A stretch of 64,000 bases of DNA from Cryptomeria japonica (GCF_030272615.1 NC_081409.1:25119406-25183405); one strand, 5' to 3'; shown: positions 1-12,048, counted from the stretch's first letter. Numbers and translations are program-made. The notes: a model not told the origin generated them from the letters alone.

Positions 1-3000
1 GCAATTGACCCAAATCTCCTACCAAAATCATAGATATACCTGAAAGATAATTCAAAATAATTATTTTTAAAATATATAATATTGTTATTGAAATTTATTT
101 TTCCTCATTAGTCAAAATTAAATGCATACCTGCAAAACTTAGGTGTGCACTTTGTGGGTATGCTTGTCGGAGTCGAGAATCTATGTTTTCCAACATGTTT
201 TGACCAATGAAGCTCATTTCATCAATCAAAATGTACTTGATATGCGCCATTTCTTCTTGAAAAATGGCAAGTCTTGTTCCCTGTAGTTGAGTGAAATCTC
301 GTATTGGGATTCTCAATTTGGAATGAACTGTAGAGGCCCCTATATTGAACGCTGCAACTCCTGTTGGTGCGAGTAATAGAAGGGGAGAACGAGATGGCAT
401 TGCAGCATTTTCAAGAGCTTGACTGATGGCACCAATTAAATATGACTTTCTTGTACCTGTTGTTCCCTGAATTATCATGAACAATGGCACTTTATTTTGA
501 CTCCTCTGATAGTGTGTCATAATTATATCAACTGCCTTTTTTTGCTTATCACTGAGGGTCATGTAGTTGATGCATTGGGGTATATCATCATATATAAGAC
601 ATCCATGATCCTTCATGTTAGTTATGAAACTGATTGCTGTAGTTGTGTACTCTTCACCTTGATAATCAGTAGACCAATTTGTATGTCTATCAATGTCTCT
701 TCTCCCCAACATATCTATTTCTGAAAATTGTATATTTTGACCATGATGTAGCCTAGATATAATTTCCCATTCATGCTCTGTGGTATTTCTCTGAATAGCT
801 TCATTCTCTTCAATTTCTGAATCAGTATTAGCCTCTGCATTTTCAATACTTGTTATTCGTTCGACATGCCAAGGATTGTAGGTAAATGACTCCCAATTTG
901 CTATCATAGAGTCATCATCATGACCAATATCCCTTTCTATGTCACGAAATGGTTTGTAGAGTAATAACTCTGATAAACAAAAGTCAATCCATTTATTTGA
1001 CTCACGTGGAGGAAGAGATACAAACCGAGGAAAAACTCTAACAATTGCTGCTCTTTCCCTTGGTTCCCATTTGTTGTCTCGTTTTCTTTTAGGATTATAT
1101 ATCCATGATCTAGCTGCATCAATTAATGTGACACCTTCCATACAAAGAGGCCTTGTTTTATATCCATCAATGAAAGATTTTGTCTGCTCTTCATTATTCT
1201 CTTCATCATTTATAGTTATAGGTTTGAACACCTCACGTGAGACATTTAGATTAACAAATCTTCTGCTACTCTCTACTAATGGAAGTTCTAACAACATGTG
1301 ACATGTTTCTTGAGCACCAATGTCCCTTTCAATAATTGTTTCAGTCAGAAGCCTTCTATATGCTCGAGCAGCTAAATCATTAGGGTCTTCCATGTTGGAG
1401 AGGCGCATCAACATCTGGTGATATGTTTCAGAGCTTTTCTCTGCTTTCGCTGCATACTTGGCAATATATTTGACTACTGCATGTTTGGAAAGAACAGGTT
1501 GCCAATCTATATTTGCTCTCCATAATTGCAATATGTGACGATTATGTGAATTCACCCTATCATCATTTCTTGCAGGTTCAAATTTTTTTTCACCTGTTTC
1601 TATATCTTCATATAATTTGGACCCACTGAGATTCAAAGGCCAAGGAGCATTATACCTATAAAAAATATCAAGACTTGTCATAAATATTTGGTTACTTTTC
1701 TTTTGTATAGTATTTAATTCTTATATAAATATTTGATTTGATAAATATTTACCTACAAACCATCTTTCCTCTTTTTTTTCGCAGGCATGCACCCTCCCTA
1801 CACAATGTATGTCGTTCTACACAGTTAAGGATCTCTTCATAGTCCTTATCAATATCTATCTCTGCAAGTTGTCTTGTATTTTTTAGACATGGATGTAGAG
1901 GAAAATTTTGAAATGCCTACAATTTAAAATAAAAACAAATATGTTAGCTACATCATAAGCTATAAAATACTTTATGTCAAACAATAAACCATATATATGT
2001 TGAAGTTTTCATAGACTTGCCTGTATATTTCGTTGATGTGGATCTTCTCTAGGATTCCATGCATGAACAATGGAATGAAAGTATTTTTCTGCATGTTTTC
2101 GTTGCTCTTCATTTGACCAGTCAATATTGTCCATATTGGGTGCTCCATTCATCCATATGAATCCATGCACATGTGGTGACCCCCTATGTTGCCACTCATA
2201 CCTAGACCAAAAATCTTCAACATTCATTCCTTTTTCTAGGATTTCTTTTCTAAATATTGAATGTCTTAAGTGCATGTAATGTGCAACTATATGGGGGTAG
2301 TTGATAACATTCTGCTTTCTCCAATTTTGAGCTTCTCGTGGAGTGGTTGGTGATGTTCCCGACATTAGTGCATGCAAATCAGGCCAATACATATCTGCTG
2401 CACTTAATGTGAAGAATATCGTAGGGGAGCCTATTTGATGAAGCATGTCTATTAATTCTGCACAACATTTGGCCCAATATGACCTTGTACCCCTCAATGA
2501 TGTTCCAAACCGCATCAACCTATCTGCCAAATGGGATTGTGGCATATTTTCCATATGTTGACGCAATTCATTGATAGTGATTGGCATGTCATGAAAACCT
2601 CGTTTTACAAAGATTGCAGATGAATTTTGTGCACGATGTCTCATAATCATGTTCATCATAAAATATTTGAATCTTGGATGTTGACCAAATCGATGATCTC
2701 TATACCGCAGTAGATGTTTCACAAATTCATGCAAATGCACTCGCCTCATTCGTGGCTCTAACCAGTCACATTTACCATCAGGAAACAATGTTGGAAATGC
2801 CATATCAAGTAATCCCAATGTGACATACTCATTGATAGGAGATGTACCAATTGCTGGCCAATCGATCAATGCTGTTTGATTTGTATCAGGATTATTAATC
2901 CATGCATGTATTAATTCCATTTCTTTTTGAGCATTAGGTAGTTTAGAAGCCATTGAATTTGTGTGGTCAATTGTATTACCTTCATCTATTTCCATGATTG

Positions 3001-4123
3001 GACTCACAAATATGATTTCATTTGCATCAGAATCAAATTCCATATGCACTGTCTTCAATCTGTTGAAAATATTTTCATCAAAATTGCTAGATAGATCATT
3101 GAGAGCATTCTCATTAACTATGACATCAGAATAATATTTATCATGCTCAATTTTGTATTTAAGTGCTTTGTACACACGATCCCTATTCACTGTAAAGTTA
3201 TAATTTGTGCCACGTTGGTCCCTTCTTCGAACAATAATGATTGGCAAATGATCTATTGTATGTGGCAAAATGTTTGAAATATGTTCCACATTTTGTGGAA
3301 AACTTATTGTGTGTCCTTTGTATTTGTATTGACCACCTGTTGCATGTGTAACTTGTAATATTGGGTTGACACGTGCAATCAACATTTCTTCTACTTGAGT
3401 CAAACTTGCAAGCTCTTCTGGTTGTGGCCCGGGATCCATATTGTTTGAAGCTAAAAATCTATTGTTTCCTCTCTCTTGTCTACATCTAGTGCATATAGGA
3501 CCTTGTGAGCTACGATTTACTTTAATTCCCAGATAACACTCTTGACAAAAATAACACATGCTTGGCATTCTAAAGCGATCTAATTGGTGTCGAAATTGCA
3601 TTTGAAATCTTTGAAAATCAGCTCGAATCATTCCATTTGTATTTTGTCTATTTTGTGCATCACCTTCTGCACCCAAATTATTCTCAAATTGACTTCTAGG
3701 TCGAGGTGTCTCTGCAACTCGTTCTATTGACCTTGAGCTTTCATTCTGAAGATGACACTCAATATTTTGATTTGATGGTTGATTGTACTGCCCACTTGAA
3801 TGTGAATCAACCTGTTGCCTTTGGTCTCTTTCAATATGAGAGAGTTGTTGAGATGTTCTTTGATGACTATTTGTAATAATATTAGCTTCCTCTCTATTTA
3901 GAAATTCCAACTCTTGTATTGTTACTTCTGCTCGTCTAGCATTTCTTTGTCTTCGAGCTTCACTTTGTCTTCTTCTTTCTTCTTCCCTTTGATCATCTGT
4001 CAAACGTTCCCGTTGTCGTCTCCTATATTCTCTTTGATATTCTCTCTGATACTCTCTTCTTTGTGCTCTTTGATATTGCCTCCTCTCCTCTTCCGATTCA
4101 AAATTCAATATTGGTTGATCCAT
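1..4123 (-). CDS. Helitron Rep/helicase (RepHel), four visible exons, C-terminus off-window
   Basis: Replicates and moves the Helitron by nicking (Rep) and unwinding (helicase). Exons read from the sequence are 4123-2021, 1916-1753, 1655-130 and 39-1; all joins keep frame. Intron 1 (2020-1917) uses a GC donor (CAG/GCAAGT); introns 2 (1752-1656) and 3 (129-40) are GT-AG. Exon 1 has an Arg/Gln/Glu-rich N-terminus (residues ~10-70), a CxxC...CxxC block (~187-212), a Helitron_like_N region (~440-620) and the HUH site HVH at 651-653. Exon 2 gives RHTLCREGACLRKKRG, the usual Cys block. Exon 3 holds KYIAKYAAK (Rep tyrosines), Walker A near 434-480 and Walker B ILIDEMSFIG. Exon 4 continues with ISMILVGDLGQL. 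Walker A reads GTTGTRKS, with Arg for the usual Gly before Lys; that residue normally contacts phosphate, so ATPase activity is doubtful. The start is the first ATG of a long open frame. Confidence 0.85.
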
Positions 4124-4935
4124 AGCTACACAATAAATTATATTTCTAATTTATATAATGTGATAGGATCAGAGTAGAAATGAAGTTTAAAAAAACTGTG
4201 AAGAAAAGTAGAATTATTTGTAACAATTGAATATTGGAATTATCTATGTATAGAGAGAATGATTGAACTTGTTATGAGAGTGTATGGTGATAGATACATT
4301 ATTAACAAATTTCATACACAATTGTTGTTAAATGCATATGGTGGTATGGAATATACAAATAAATTAAAAAAAAAGATGAGAATGTAATAAATTAGAATTT
4401 ATTAAAAACCAAAATTTCTAAAAATAAAATAGATTATTGTTATAAATTTGAATTTACAATATATTTTAAAAATTATTTCACAAAAAAAAAATTATTGTAA
4501 AAAATAGCATACTAACCTAGAAGACAAATTCTCCTGAAAATGTGAAAGTGTTTGCTTGGTGAACAAAAATTTTAATGCCTACACAACATTAAATTAACAA
4601 ATCTATATCAATATACATTTAATTAAGTGCACCCTATAGTTTTAGAGTTTCATATTAGAATAATTTTCTATCTTTTTATTTGAAATATAATATTCATCTT
4701 CAAATTTGAAAGAAAAAGATGTAACTAATAGTAAATTTAGAAAGTAAAATATGAAACAAAATGAAAAGTTTCTATTTTGAACAAATTCTATCTAAATTAA
4801 CATTTCAAGCAAAAAAATATATTTTTTCATGATTTCTAATTTTTTTTTAAAATTTAATATTCTAAATTTATTCTATGATATGCAACTTTCTAATTTTGAA
4901 AAATATTATATTTCCTATAAATTACACCTGTGTAA
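4124..4935. other. AT-rich spacer upstream of the Helitron gene
   Basis: About 810 bp of A/T-rich DNA with homopolymer runs. It should contain the promoter and 5' terminus of the Helitron, but no clear TATA box, TC terminus or coding exon could be pinned down. Confidence 0.5.
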
Positions 4936-5329
4936 AAGAAAATGTAAGAAGAATAAGTGCTTCTCATCCATAGCTGTAGTAACAAGTTATAAAGGAAAAC
5001 AAAAAACTTTCAAACAATGGTCCATAATTTATTAAAAAACAGAGTTTCTAGATATTAGAGAGCATATATAATATGGATTCTACCTAAAAAGCATTGAAAA
5101 TTAAATTCTGATTCTGCACTGTGCTGATAATGTTTTTAATTCACCTCCCTTAACAAATATTTTATTAAATTCAATTTTTTTCTTAGTTATATAGTGGATC
5201 TCTAATGGCCAACTATGACTGGAATTTAACAATTTAATAAATTATTCTGAGAAGCTCATCAGAATTGTTAAAATTTTCAAAATCTCATGGGCTGGTGACA
5301 ATTATCAAATTTTAAATAAATTACTATCA

Positions 5330-5812
5330 AATGCCAGGACTCTGACAGAAAATCTGGAAAGAACGGAGAAATTTAAAATATTATCCAAAGACATGGGGGT
5401 TCCTGTAGTGGCCTTCTCCTTCTCGCTCAAGGACAACACTGAGCACGATGAATATGAAATATCAGATCATCTAAGAAAATATGGGTGGATTGTTCCAGCC
5501 TATACAATGGATCCAGATGCTCAGCACATTACACTTCTGCGTGTTGTGGTGAGAGAGGACTTCAACCGAACGCTGGCAGAGCACCTGGCTGCAGATGTTG
5601 ACAGAGTATCGAAGGAATTGGAAGAGCTTCCTCCTAAGATAATTCATGCAGTTCAAGGCTTAGCCATTAGTGAAGAAGGTAAAAAGGGGCAACAGGCAAA
5701 AGAAGCTATCACAGAGTCGAATGGTGGTGATAGCCATAGTCACAGGCGAAGAAAGGGATGCCATGCCCACCATCCTCAAAACTCTGGGGACAAAACAAAG
5801 GGCATCTGCTAA
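5330..5812 (+). pseudogene. GAD: Glutamate decarboxylase C-terminal fragment, copy A
   Basis: Plant GAD converts glutamate to GABA and CO2 in the cytosol and is activated by Ca2+/calmodulin through its C-terminus. The frame reads ARTLTENLERTEKFKILSKD, then GVPVVAFS, LRKYGWIVPAYTM, DAQHITLLRVVVREDF and a tail ending KTKGIC, the usual GAD ending (compare KTNGVC). The first ~330 residues, including the PLP lysine, are absent. GAD homology stops abruptly near 5330 with no good splice acceptor at that point. There is a two-residue duplication (FSFSLKD for FSLKD), and the calmodulin-binding stretch lacks the expected Trp. It is either the last exon of a gene whose earlier exons lie left of the Helitron, or an orphan fragment; I favour the fragment. 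Its 3' UTR and poly(A) signal are preserved. Confidence 0.8.
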
Positions 5813-5869
5813 AACATTTGTTAGTCCTCTTATATGTTCTTATTTTCATGGGGTCCTTTGTGTTTGTTG

Positions 5870-5875
5870 AATAAA
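5870..5875 (+). promoter_or_regulatory. Poly(A) signal AATAAA of the GAD fragment
   Basis: AATAAA lies 58 bp past the GAD stop codon, in a T-rich 3' UTR. The same signal is present in copy B at 17722-17727. Confidence 0.5.
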
Positions 5876-6861
5876 TGTTTCCTATTACTGTAAACTAAAT
5901 GCGTGTGTTTTCATTTCTTTGAAGTTTTGTAGGGGTGCAAAGTTTTTCAATGCATTTTTAAACATGTTAATATGTAGGAGAGCGCAATTTTACTGTTGGT
6001 CAGTAGCTGTGAATCATGATTTTTTCATCCTATATTGAATCAGCTTTGCAGTTTTACTGTTGGTCGGAGAAGAAGAAGAAGCAACAGCAGTTGGGAGGTT
6101 TGGCATAGTTAAGCTTGCAAAGGTCTCTAGTTTGAAACCCAGCAACACCAGTAGACTCTAGGAACAACAAAAGCCAAATTTCACCGGTTCAAGACTCGAC
6201 AAGACTAGAACCAAGGGCGTGTGAGATTTGTACCCAAGCAGATTGAAAAACAAACATAAACAAAGAATAATGATGTTTACGTTTCCAGCTCGAAATGGGA
6301 GAATCAAAAGCTTCTTCACAATATTGATGGGGCATTTGTGTTCGGATCAGAATGAAGCTTTTGTCACAGTGGGTGCGTGACTGAGGTAAGTGTTTTCATT
6401 GAGATAAATAAGTTTTTCTTTCTTTTTTTTATATTCAAATTATTCTAAGTACGTAAAATCACATGATATGATTGGATTAGATTGGAATGAATGTGACTTG
6501 TTATCCTGCATGTTTTTAATGGAATTTAAAGAGAACCCATTAAAGTAGCTCAGAGCTCATCCCAAATAACATGGAATAAATTTTCACGGTCATTACACCA
6601 CTTTCTCGAGCCACTTTTAAAATATGGGTCAACCATGTCATTTTCCCTGCATGATACAGATTACAGAGATGTGATTTTCAACCAAAAAAATTTCGTACAG
6701 AAATTTCAGCCATATTTTTATGAATACGTGTCAGTGTTTCTATTTAGAAGAGCATAATTCATCTTTGAGAAAGTGCTTTACTGCGCCACAAGTCTTTTAA
6801 AGCCAAAATAACCTTGATGAACTATACAAATGGAAGAGCTTCTCAACAAAATCCAGAGAAC
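5876..6861. other. Non-coding spacer within copy A
   Basis: Contains no frame of recognisable coding sequence. The end of the GAD 3' UTR is followed by moderately A/T-rich DNA leading to the TATA box at 6862. The block is repeated nearly unchanged at 17728-18713. Confidence 0.4.
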
Positions 6862-6869
6862 TATAAAAA
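6862..6869 (+). promoter_or_regulatory. TATA box candidate (TATAAAAA), copy A
   Basis: CTATAAAAAG lies 229 bp upstream of the small ORF at 7091. It is conserved in copy B (18714-18721). Judged by sequence and position only. Confidence 0.4.
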
Positions 6870-7090
6870 GCGCGGAAAGCTTCTTCTTTCTGAATAAAGC
6901 GTTTTTTCCTCGTATGTTAATGTTTTCTTTTAGGATGCGTTATAGTGCTGTGAGAGTTTTCTAAATAAATCAGTTTACAAACAAAATAATAGCAGATTTG
7001 GATACAGAGATTTTAGTTTTGCATGCATTGAAAATTCCCTTCTAAGCTTCTACAATATAGAGCATTTGAGAGAGTGCATATCTCTAGAAA

Positions 7091-7225
7091 ATGGAATTTT
7101 TAAATGGTCATCGAAACTTTTCAACTTTGCTAATAGTTATTGTGCTACTTGCCTCAGTTTTTGTGTTGATTGCACAATGGAGAACAAATTGTCTGTTCAA
7201 AGCACCTGGTAATGAACAAAGATAA
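7091..7225 (+). CDS. Small ORF, signal-anchor-like peptide (44 aa), copy A
   Basis: Not recognised. The frame starts MEFLNGHRNF, followed by a hydrophobic run of about 18 residues (LLIVIVLLASVFVLIA), then QWRTNCLFKAPG and a stop after NEQR. It has the layout of an N-terminal signal anchor. A possible splice donor (CCTG/GTAATG) falls after KAPG, so this may be a first exon whose partner exons are missing or distant. A TATA box lies 229 bp upstream. The sequence is unchanged in copy B, where the rest of the block has diverged slightly. It could equally be a chance ORF. Confidence 0.3.
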   Translation: MEFLNGHRNFSTLLIVIVLLASVFVLIAQWRTNCLFKAPGNEQR

Positions 7226-8852
7226 TATTAACATATGCGATTTCTTTTTTCATTTGTACAAGACAATACAATAACATGCAAAATACCTGTAATGAGTCAA
7301 TTGAATCCGAAGTTGGCAGAGATATTAGATCATAACCGTATGTGCTTGCAATGCTGGTCCGTTAGAAACAAAACACATCAGAGATATACACAATAAACTG
7401 AATCACAATAAACTGAATATATGTTCACACAAGGCAGAGGTAATGAAATTGGCCTACAAATAAACTGCCTGCAACATTTGTTATTGTTTAAGATTTAAGA
7501 AACCCTAAGAAACAATATACCGCGGACCATTTTTTGGTACAACTATTGAGGGCTTTTTTCGAAAACATATTCTGCCAACATAAAGAGATAAACAATTGAA
7601 TGCAAGATGTTAACATTGACTAAATAACATCATGAATCAAATTGCCCATCAAAACCAAAGACAACTATAATATATTATGTAGCAATAATATCAAAGTTGA
7701 ACTTACAGACAAACAAATATAAGCAGATATTACCTGAGCATATCTGTTGTAATCAATGAATTCCTATGTTTTATGAAGAAATCAAATCTGATGAAAATCT
7801 GTGTGTGGCATGCAAAAGTGGAAACCTATTGAATAAAAAAGAAAAGTTATTAACAGATCAACAGTTCAAATCCTCGATATGTTTGCCGTCATTTATGAGA
7901 TAAGTGTGTTACACATGAACTGCAATAAAGAATTCTACAACATTACTGTGCTTCATTTCCATTAAAGCGAATCAAATTTTAGGAGTTCTGTTAGGCCAGC
8001 GCGCCCATTAACCTCCCTGAACTCTCACGCCTTTAAGGCTATTCACTTATGAATTTATGAATGGAGATTTTTTAAGATTTCTAGGCAATATCTCATGTAA
8101 ATATAATTTTTTGGCAGAGATTTGACAGAATTTAATGAAATATAAACCTTTAAATCGATTGGCTCCTCAACAGATTGTTGAAGATATTCCAAAATAAGAA
8201 CGCCATGAATTCAAAACTCTTTTATGAAACAACTTACTTATAGATTTCAACCTAAATAATAAAAATATTCATATGTGTGCCTATGATAAAAATAAGAATG
8301 CCATGATTTCAACATTGTTCTCTAAATCAAATTCCTAAAATTTCTCCATTGAAAATTTAGAAAATATACAGAGAGAAATGCCAGTATTTCTTCCTTTGGC
8401 TTAAATATAAAATATTGACAGAGGAAAATGCAAACCTAAAGCTTGTCGAAAGCAAGAGAATACAACTGCATAGCTATCGCAGTGACCAAAAGGAACATGA
8501 TCATGTTCAAATAGTTGAGGCTCTGAACTTCCAAAGGTAAACGAAGAAACGAATGGAGAAATGGTAAGAGATGTTCGCTATGTATGAATGGAGAAAAGTG
8601 GTAGCCTATGCAATACTGACTATTTTAAGTCATCTTTGTCGTGCAAAATGTAACGCTCAATGGTGGAGTGAAATGCGCTACAAAATGTAACGCATGAGAG
8701 TGAGATGCAATGCCCTAAAAAATTGGATTAAGTGTAATTTTCTGCTTGTACACCGTTACACAAATCCTCTGACATCACTGCCAGATATTGAAGCAGAGTT
8801 GGGTCACCCTAACCAAGAATAGTCGCACTGGCCAATAATATTCACCTTGGCC
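7226..8852. other. Non-coding remainder of copy A
   Basis: About 1.6 kb without a supported gene on either strand. Near 8640-8690 there is a short repeat of the type AAAATGTAACGC, one copy within an imperfect palindrome. The region is repeated at 19078-20704. Confidence 0.4.
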
Positions 8853-9484
8853 AAGAAAATGTAAGAAGAATAAGTTCTTCTCATCCATAGCTGTAGTAAC
8901 AAGTTATAAAGGAAAACAAAAAACTTTCAAACAATGGTCCATAATTTATTAAAAAACAGAGTTTCTAGATATTAGAGAGCATATATAATATGGATTCTAC
9001 CTAAAAAGCATTGAAAATTAAATTCTGATTCTGCACTGTGCTGATAATGTTTTTAATTCACCTCCCTTAACAAATATTTTATTAAATTCAATTTTTTTCT
9101 TAGTTATATATTGGATCTCTAATGGCCAACTATGACTGGAATTTAACAATTTAATAAATTATTCTGAGAAGCTCATCAGAATTGTTAAAATTTTCAAAAT
9201 CTCATGGGCTGGTGACAATTATCAAATTTTAAATAAATTACTATCAAATGCCAGGACTCTGACAGAAAATCTGGAAAGAACGGAGAAATTTAAAATATTA
9301 TCCAAAGACATGGGGGTTCCTGTAGTGGCCTTCTCCTTCTCGCTCAAGGACAACACTGAGCACGATGAATATGAAATATCAGATCATCTAAGAAAATATG
9401 GGTGGATTGTTCCAGCCTATACAATGGCTCCAGATGCTCAGCACATTACACTTCTGTGTGTTGTGGTGAGAGAGGACTTCAACC

Positions 9485-10784
9485 TGTAGCGTCCTAAAAT
9501 TGCGACACTTGCAATTTCGACTGCATTTTGGTCTTCACGATGGCGACGCAACACGCAACCTGAATGGAGACCCCAAAACTTGCTCACGACACCAAAAACT
9601 GCATTTTTCAAGCACCTTGGCCTGAACCTCCTTGCACCCCGCTGTCCCGGAGGTGGGACCAGAGCGCCCAGCGCCCTGGTCCCTCAGGACCTGGGCACCC
9701 AACGCCCTGGTCCTCCAGGACCATGGCGCCCAGCGCCCTGGTCCTCCAGGACCATGGCGCCCAGCGCCCTGGTCCCTGGGTCCTATTTTGGGCCCGGTCT
9801 CCTAAGTGATATCGGGTCTTTTTGATTGCAATTTGGAAATATACTTCCCTGGTCGGCCTAAGGTCAGGAAAATCAGTCTATCAGCCCTAATTGACAAGTA
9901 TATAAACTACATTTTTCTCTCTCATTTGGAGAGAACACATACATGACGGAAAAAGCGTGGAAACTATACTCAAGCATTCAAGCATTCAAGCATTCCTTCT
10001 AAGTCTCCATTCAAGGCTAAGTGTTGCATTCAAGACAAGGATTCAACCATTGAAGAGGAGATCACTTACTACATGCTACATACAACATACTACATACTAC
10101 AACATACAACATCTAAACCTTCGCACATAAGGATACCAAAATCCTTAGAACAAGGTATTAGTACTTGTTTACATTACAGTCATTTACATTTACAGCTCTT
10201 GCTCATTTCTTGGTTAATTCCAAAACCGGGGTTTGATCTAAAGGCAAACCCCTAATCCCTAACCCCCCCAATCGTCTTCGCTTTTCTGTGTGTAGGTTGC
10301 AGGTACGCGGCTGAGATTGAAGATCTGGAATCCTTGTGCAGAGACGAACCGATCCCCCTTCGTTTGACGGATTTTTCGGAGGACCGTGGCGCCGGGCGCC
10401 ATCGTCCCGACAACTTTTGCTCAAATTTGCAGGACAGCGCCGTATCGACATTTTACTGCTAATTCCAGGTCCGCAGCTTCATCCTATAACCTAAACTCAG
10501 TTTATAAGTGAATCTTTGTCACTTTCTATGCATGCTTAGCTTAATTCTTCTATGCACATTCTTTACAAAAGAGGGTAGCCTTGCTTTCCTAACCCTTGAA
10601 ATTCATTTAGCATCCAATCTTACATTGTGTGGGATTGAATCTTGTGAGTTTCAACCCCTCTTTTGAATGTAAAGTCTTCCCCTTAAGTGAAAACCCATCG
10701 AATCCTAGCGAACCTCCCTTCTCTCTCCTCGGAGTCAGAAGAGGGGAGAAAAACTAGGGTTCGACCGCGATTTTCCGCTTTACA
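9485..10784 (+). repeat. E1 5' LTR
   Basis: 1,300 bp. It contains four units of a 31-32-bp GC-rich hairpin minisatellite (about 9660-9780) and a TATATAAA box at 9899-9906. One further hairpin of the same type lies near 10380-10410. Confidence 0.95.
9660..9780 (+). repeat. GC-rich hairpin minisatellite in E1 5' LTR
   Basis: Units resemble GGCGCCCAGCGCCCTGGTCC followed by TCCAGGACCA. Each unit holds two small inverted repeats, GGCGC/GCGCC and GGTCCT/AGGACC. There are four units here and three in the 3' LTR (about 16320-16410), which accounts for the 31-bp LTR length difference. Confidence 0.85.
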
Positions 10785-12048
10785 TTTTGGTGAACCCGAC
10801 GTGAACATCCTTTCTGATTTTTCATGCTTAGATCTGAAAAGTTAATTACATTTCCATGTTTGATCTTTTGCAAAATTTTAGAGGTGATTGCATAAAAACC
10901 CTAAATTTTCTTTTTGAACATTGAACTTGCGAAATGTTTAATTGTTAATGCTTGCTTCAGATCTGCTTTTCTATTACAAATTATCAATTCATGTCTGTAC
11001 TTTAATTTTGAAAATTAAGTGGTTAAAAGTCAAAACCCTAATTTTTGAAACCCTCTTGATTCAACCTTTGTCCGACAATTTCACTGATCAAAACATCTCC
11101 AAATCAGCTGTAACTTTGGATTCCGCAATAAAATCACATTATCTTTCATCCCTGAAAATTTGGAAAAAAGTTGCGAGGACCGTGTTGCACTCCGAGCGCC
11201 ATCGTCCTCGACATTTTTTCCGAAATTTCGGGAGCGACATCTTACTGTGTTTTTCTGCTAAAATCCAGAATTTTGGCTGATTTTATCAATTATAACACTT
11301 TCAAAATTACAGTCAAAGTTGGTCTTGTGATTGCTTGGTTTAAGGCTCCTAATCATTCAAAAATTGTCGAAATTAAAATTTTGTGTCAAAATTGCGTTTT
11401 TATTATCATAAATCTGAAAAGTGTGTCTACATTCATTCGAAATTTCAGTGCTTTATTCAAATTCTTGCAATTTATGACTTTTGAAATTAAGTGCTTAATT
11501 ACAACAACTTTGATTTCCGCTTTCAAAATCGAATTTTGCGTGAAATTGAGTCAATTTTTAATTTTCAAAATTTGCATTGCTTTTGACATTCCCTCTAAAA
11601 TCATAAAATTCAAAATTTCAGTTTCCCTCTCTTTTTCAAAATTCAAAATTTTGCATTTTTCGACAATCTTGATAGGGTTCAATTTTGAGATTGCAACTTT
11701 AATTTGGCCTATCTACAGATCGTAAAATCCCTCAATTTTTTCAGATTAGCTCTAAAATCATCATACCTTTCATCCCTGCAAATTTCAAAAAAAGTTGCAA
11801 GGACCGTGTTGCACTCCGAGCGCCACGGTCCCGGACATTTTTTCCGAAATTTCGGGAGACTGTTGTGATTGTATTTAACAGCTTAAATCTGGAAGATTGG
11901 CTGGTTTTACTGAAAATTGCTACCTCTAAGATCAAAATCTTTTCTCTCTCCCTAGTGCATGAGTTTTACAACAGTAAGCCCTACTTACACTATTCCCGTT
12001 AGACGAAGCCGTAGAATTAAGTCCTTCTGAGGTTTAACTACCGAGGAG
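10785..12048 (+). other. E1 primer binding site and long untranslated leader
   Basis: The primer-binding-site position begins about 4 bp after the LTR with TGGTGAACCCGACG (10788-10801); I cannot assign the tRNA. The leader is about 1.25 kb, A/T-rich, without a supported gene. It has two GC-rich islands near 11175-11215 and 11800-11835 that repeat a GGACCGTG...GGTCC-type hairpin. Confidence 0.7.

Larger units (their letters stand above)
1..4935 (-). mobile_element. Helitron, rolling-circle DNA transposon (3' end off-window)
   Basis: Seen: a minus-strand gene with the Helitron signature set, namely an HUH-type Rep endonuclease, the Cys/His block just before the Rep tyrosines, a YxxKY tyrosine motif and a PIF1-like helicase with Walker A and B. 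This combination is known only from Helitrons. The element's 3' terminus (CTRR plus hairpin) must lie left of base 1. I could not find a convincing 5' TC terminus, so the right boundary is arbitrary and is set at the edge of the neighbouring tandem duplication. The coding exons carry no frameshift, so the copy is fairly young, apart from a damaged Walker A motif. Confidence 0.8.
4936..8852. repeat. Tandem duplication, copy A (3,917 bp)
   Basis: Starts at AAGAA (4936-4940) and ends where the same sequence restarts at 8853. The two copies have exactly equal length once E1 and its target duplication (9485-17419) are removed from copy B. By eye there are about 30 substitutions between copies and no net length change. 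The pentamer AAGAA lies at the left edge, the internal junction (8853-8857) and the right edge (20705-20709), so the breakpoint has 5-bp microhomology. The copy holds a glutamate decarboxylase 3' fragment and a small ORF with a TATA box. Confidence 0.95.

Noticed and set aside
5330-5812. A functional glutamate decarboxylase
   Set aside because: The PLP-binding part and most of the enzyme are missing from the window, and the calmodulin-binding tail lacks its usual Trp.
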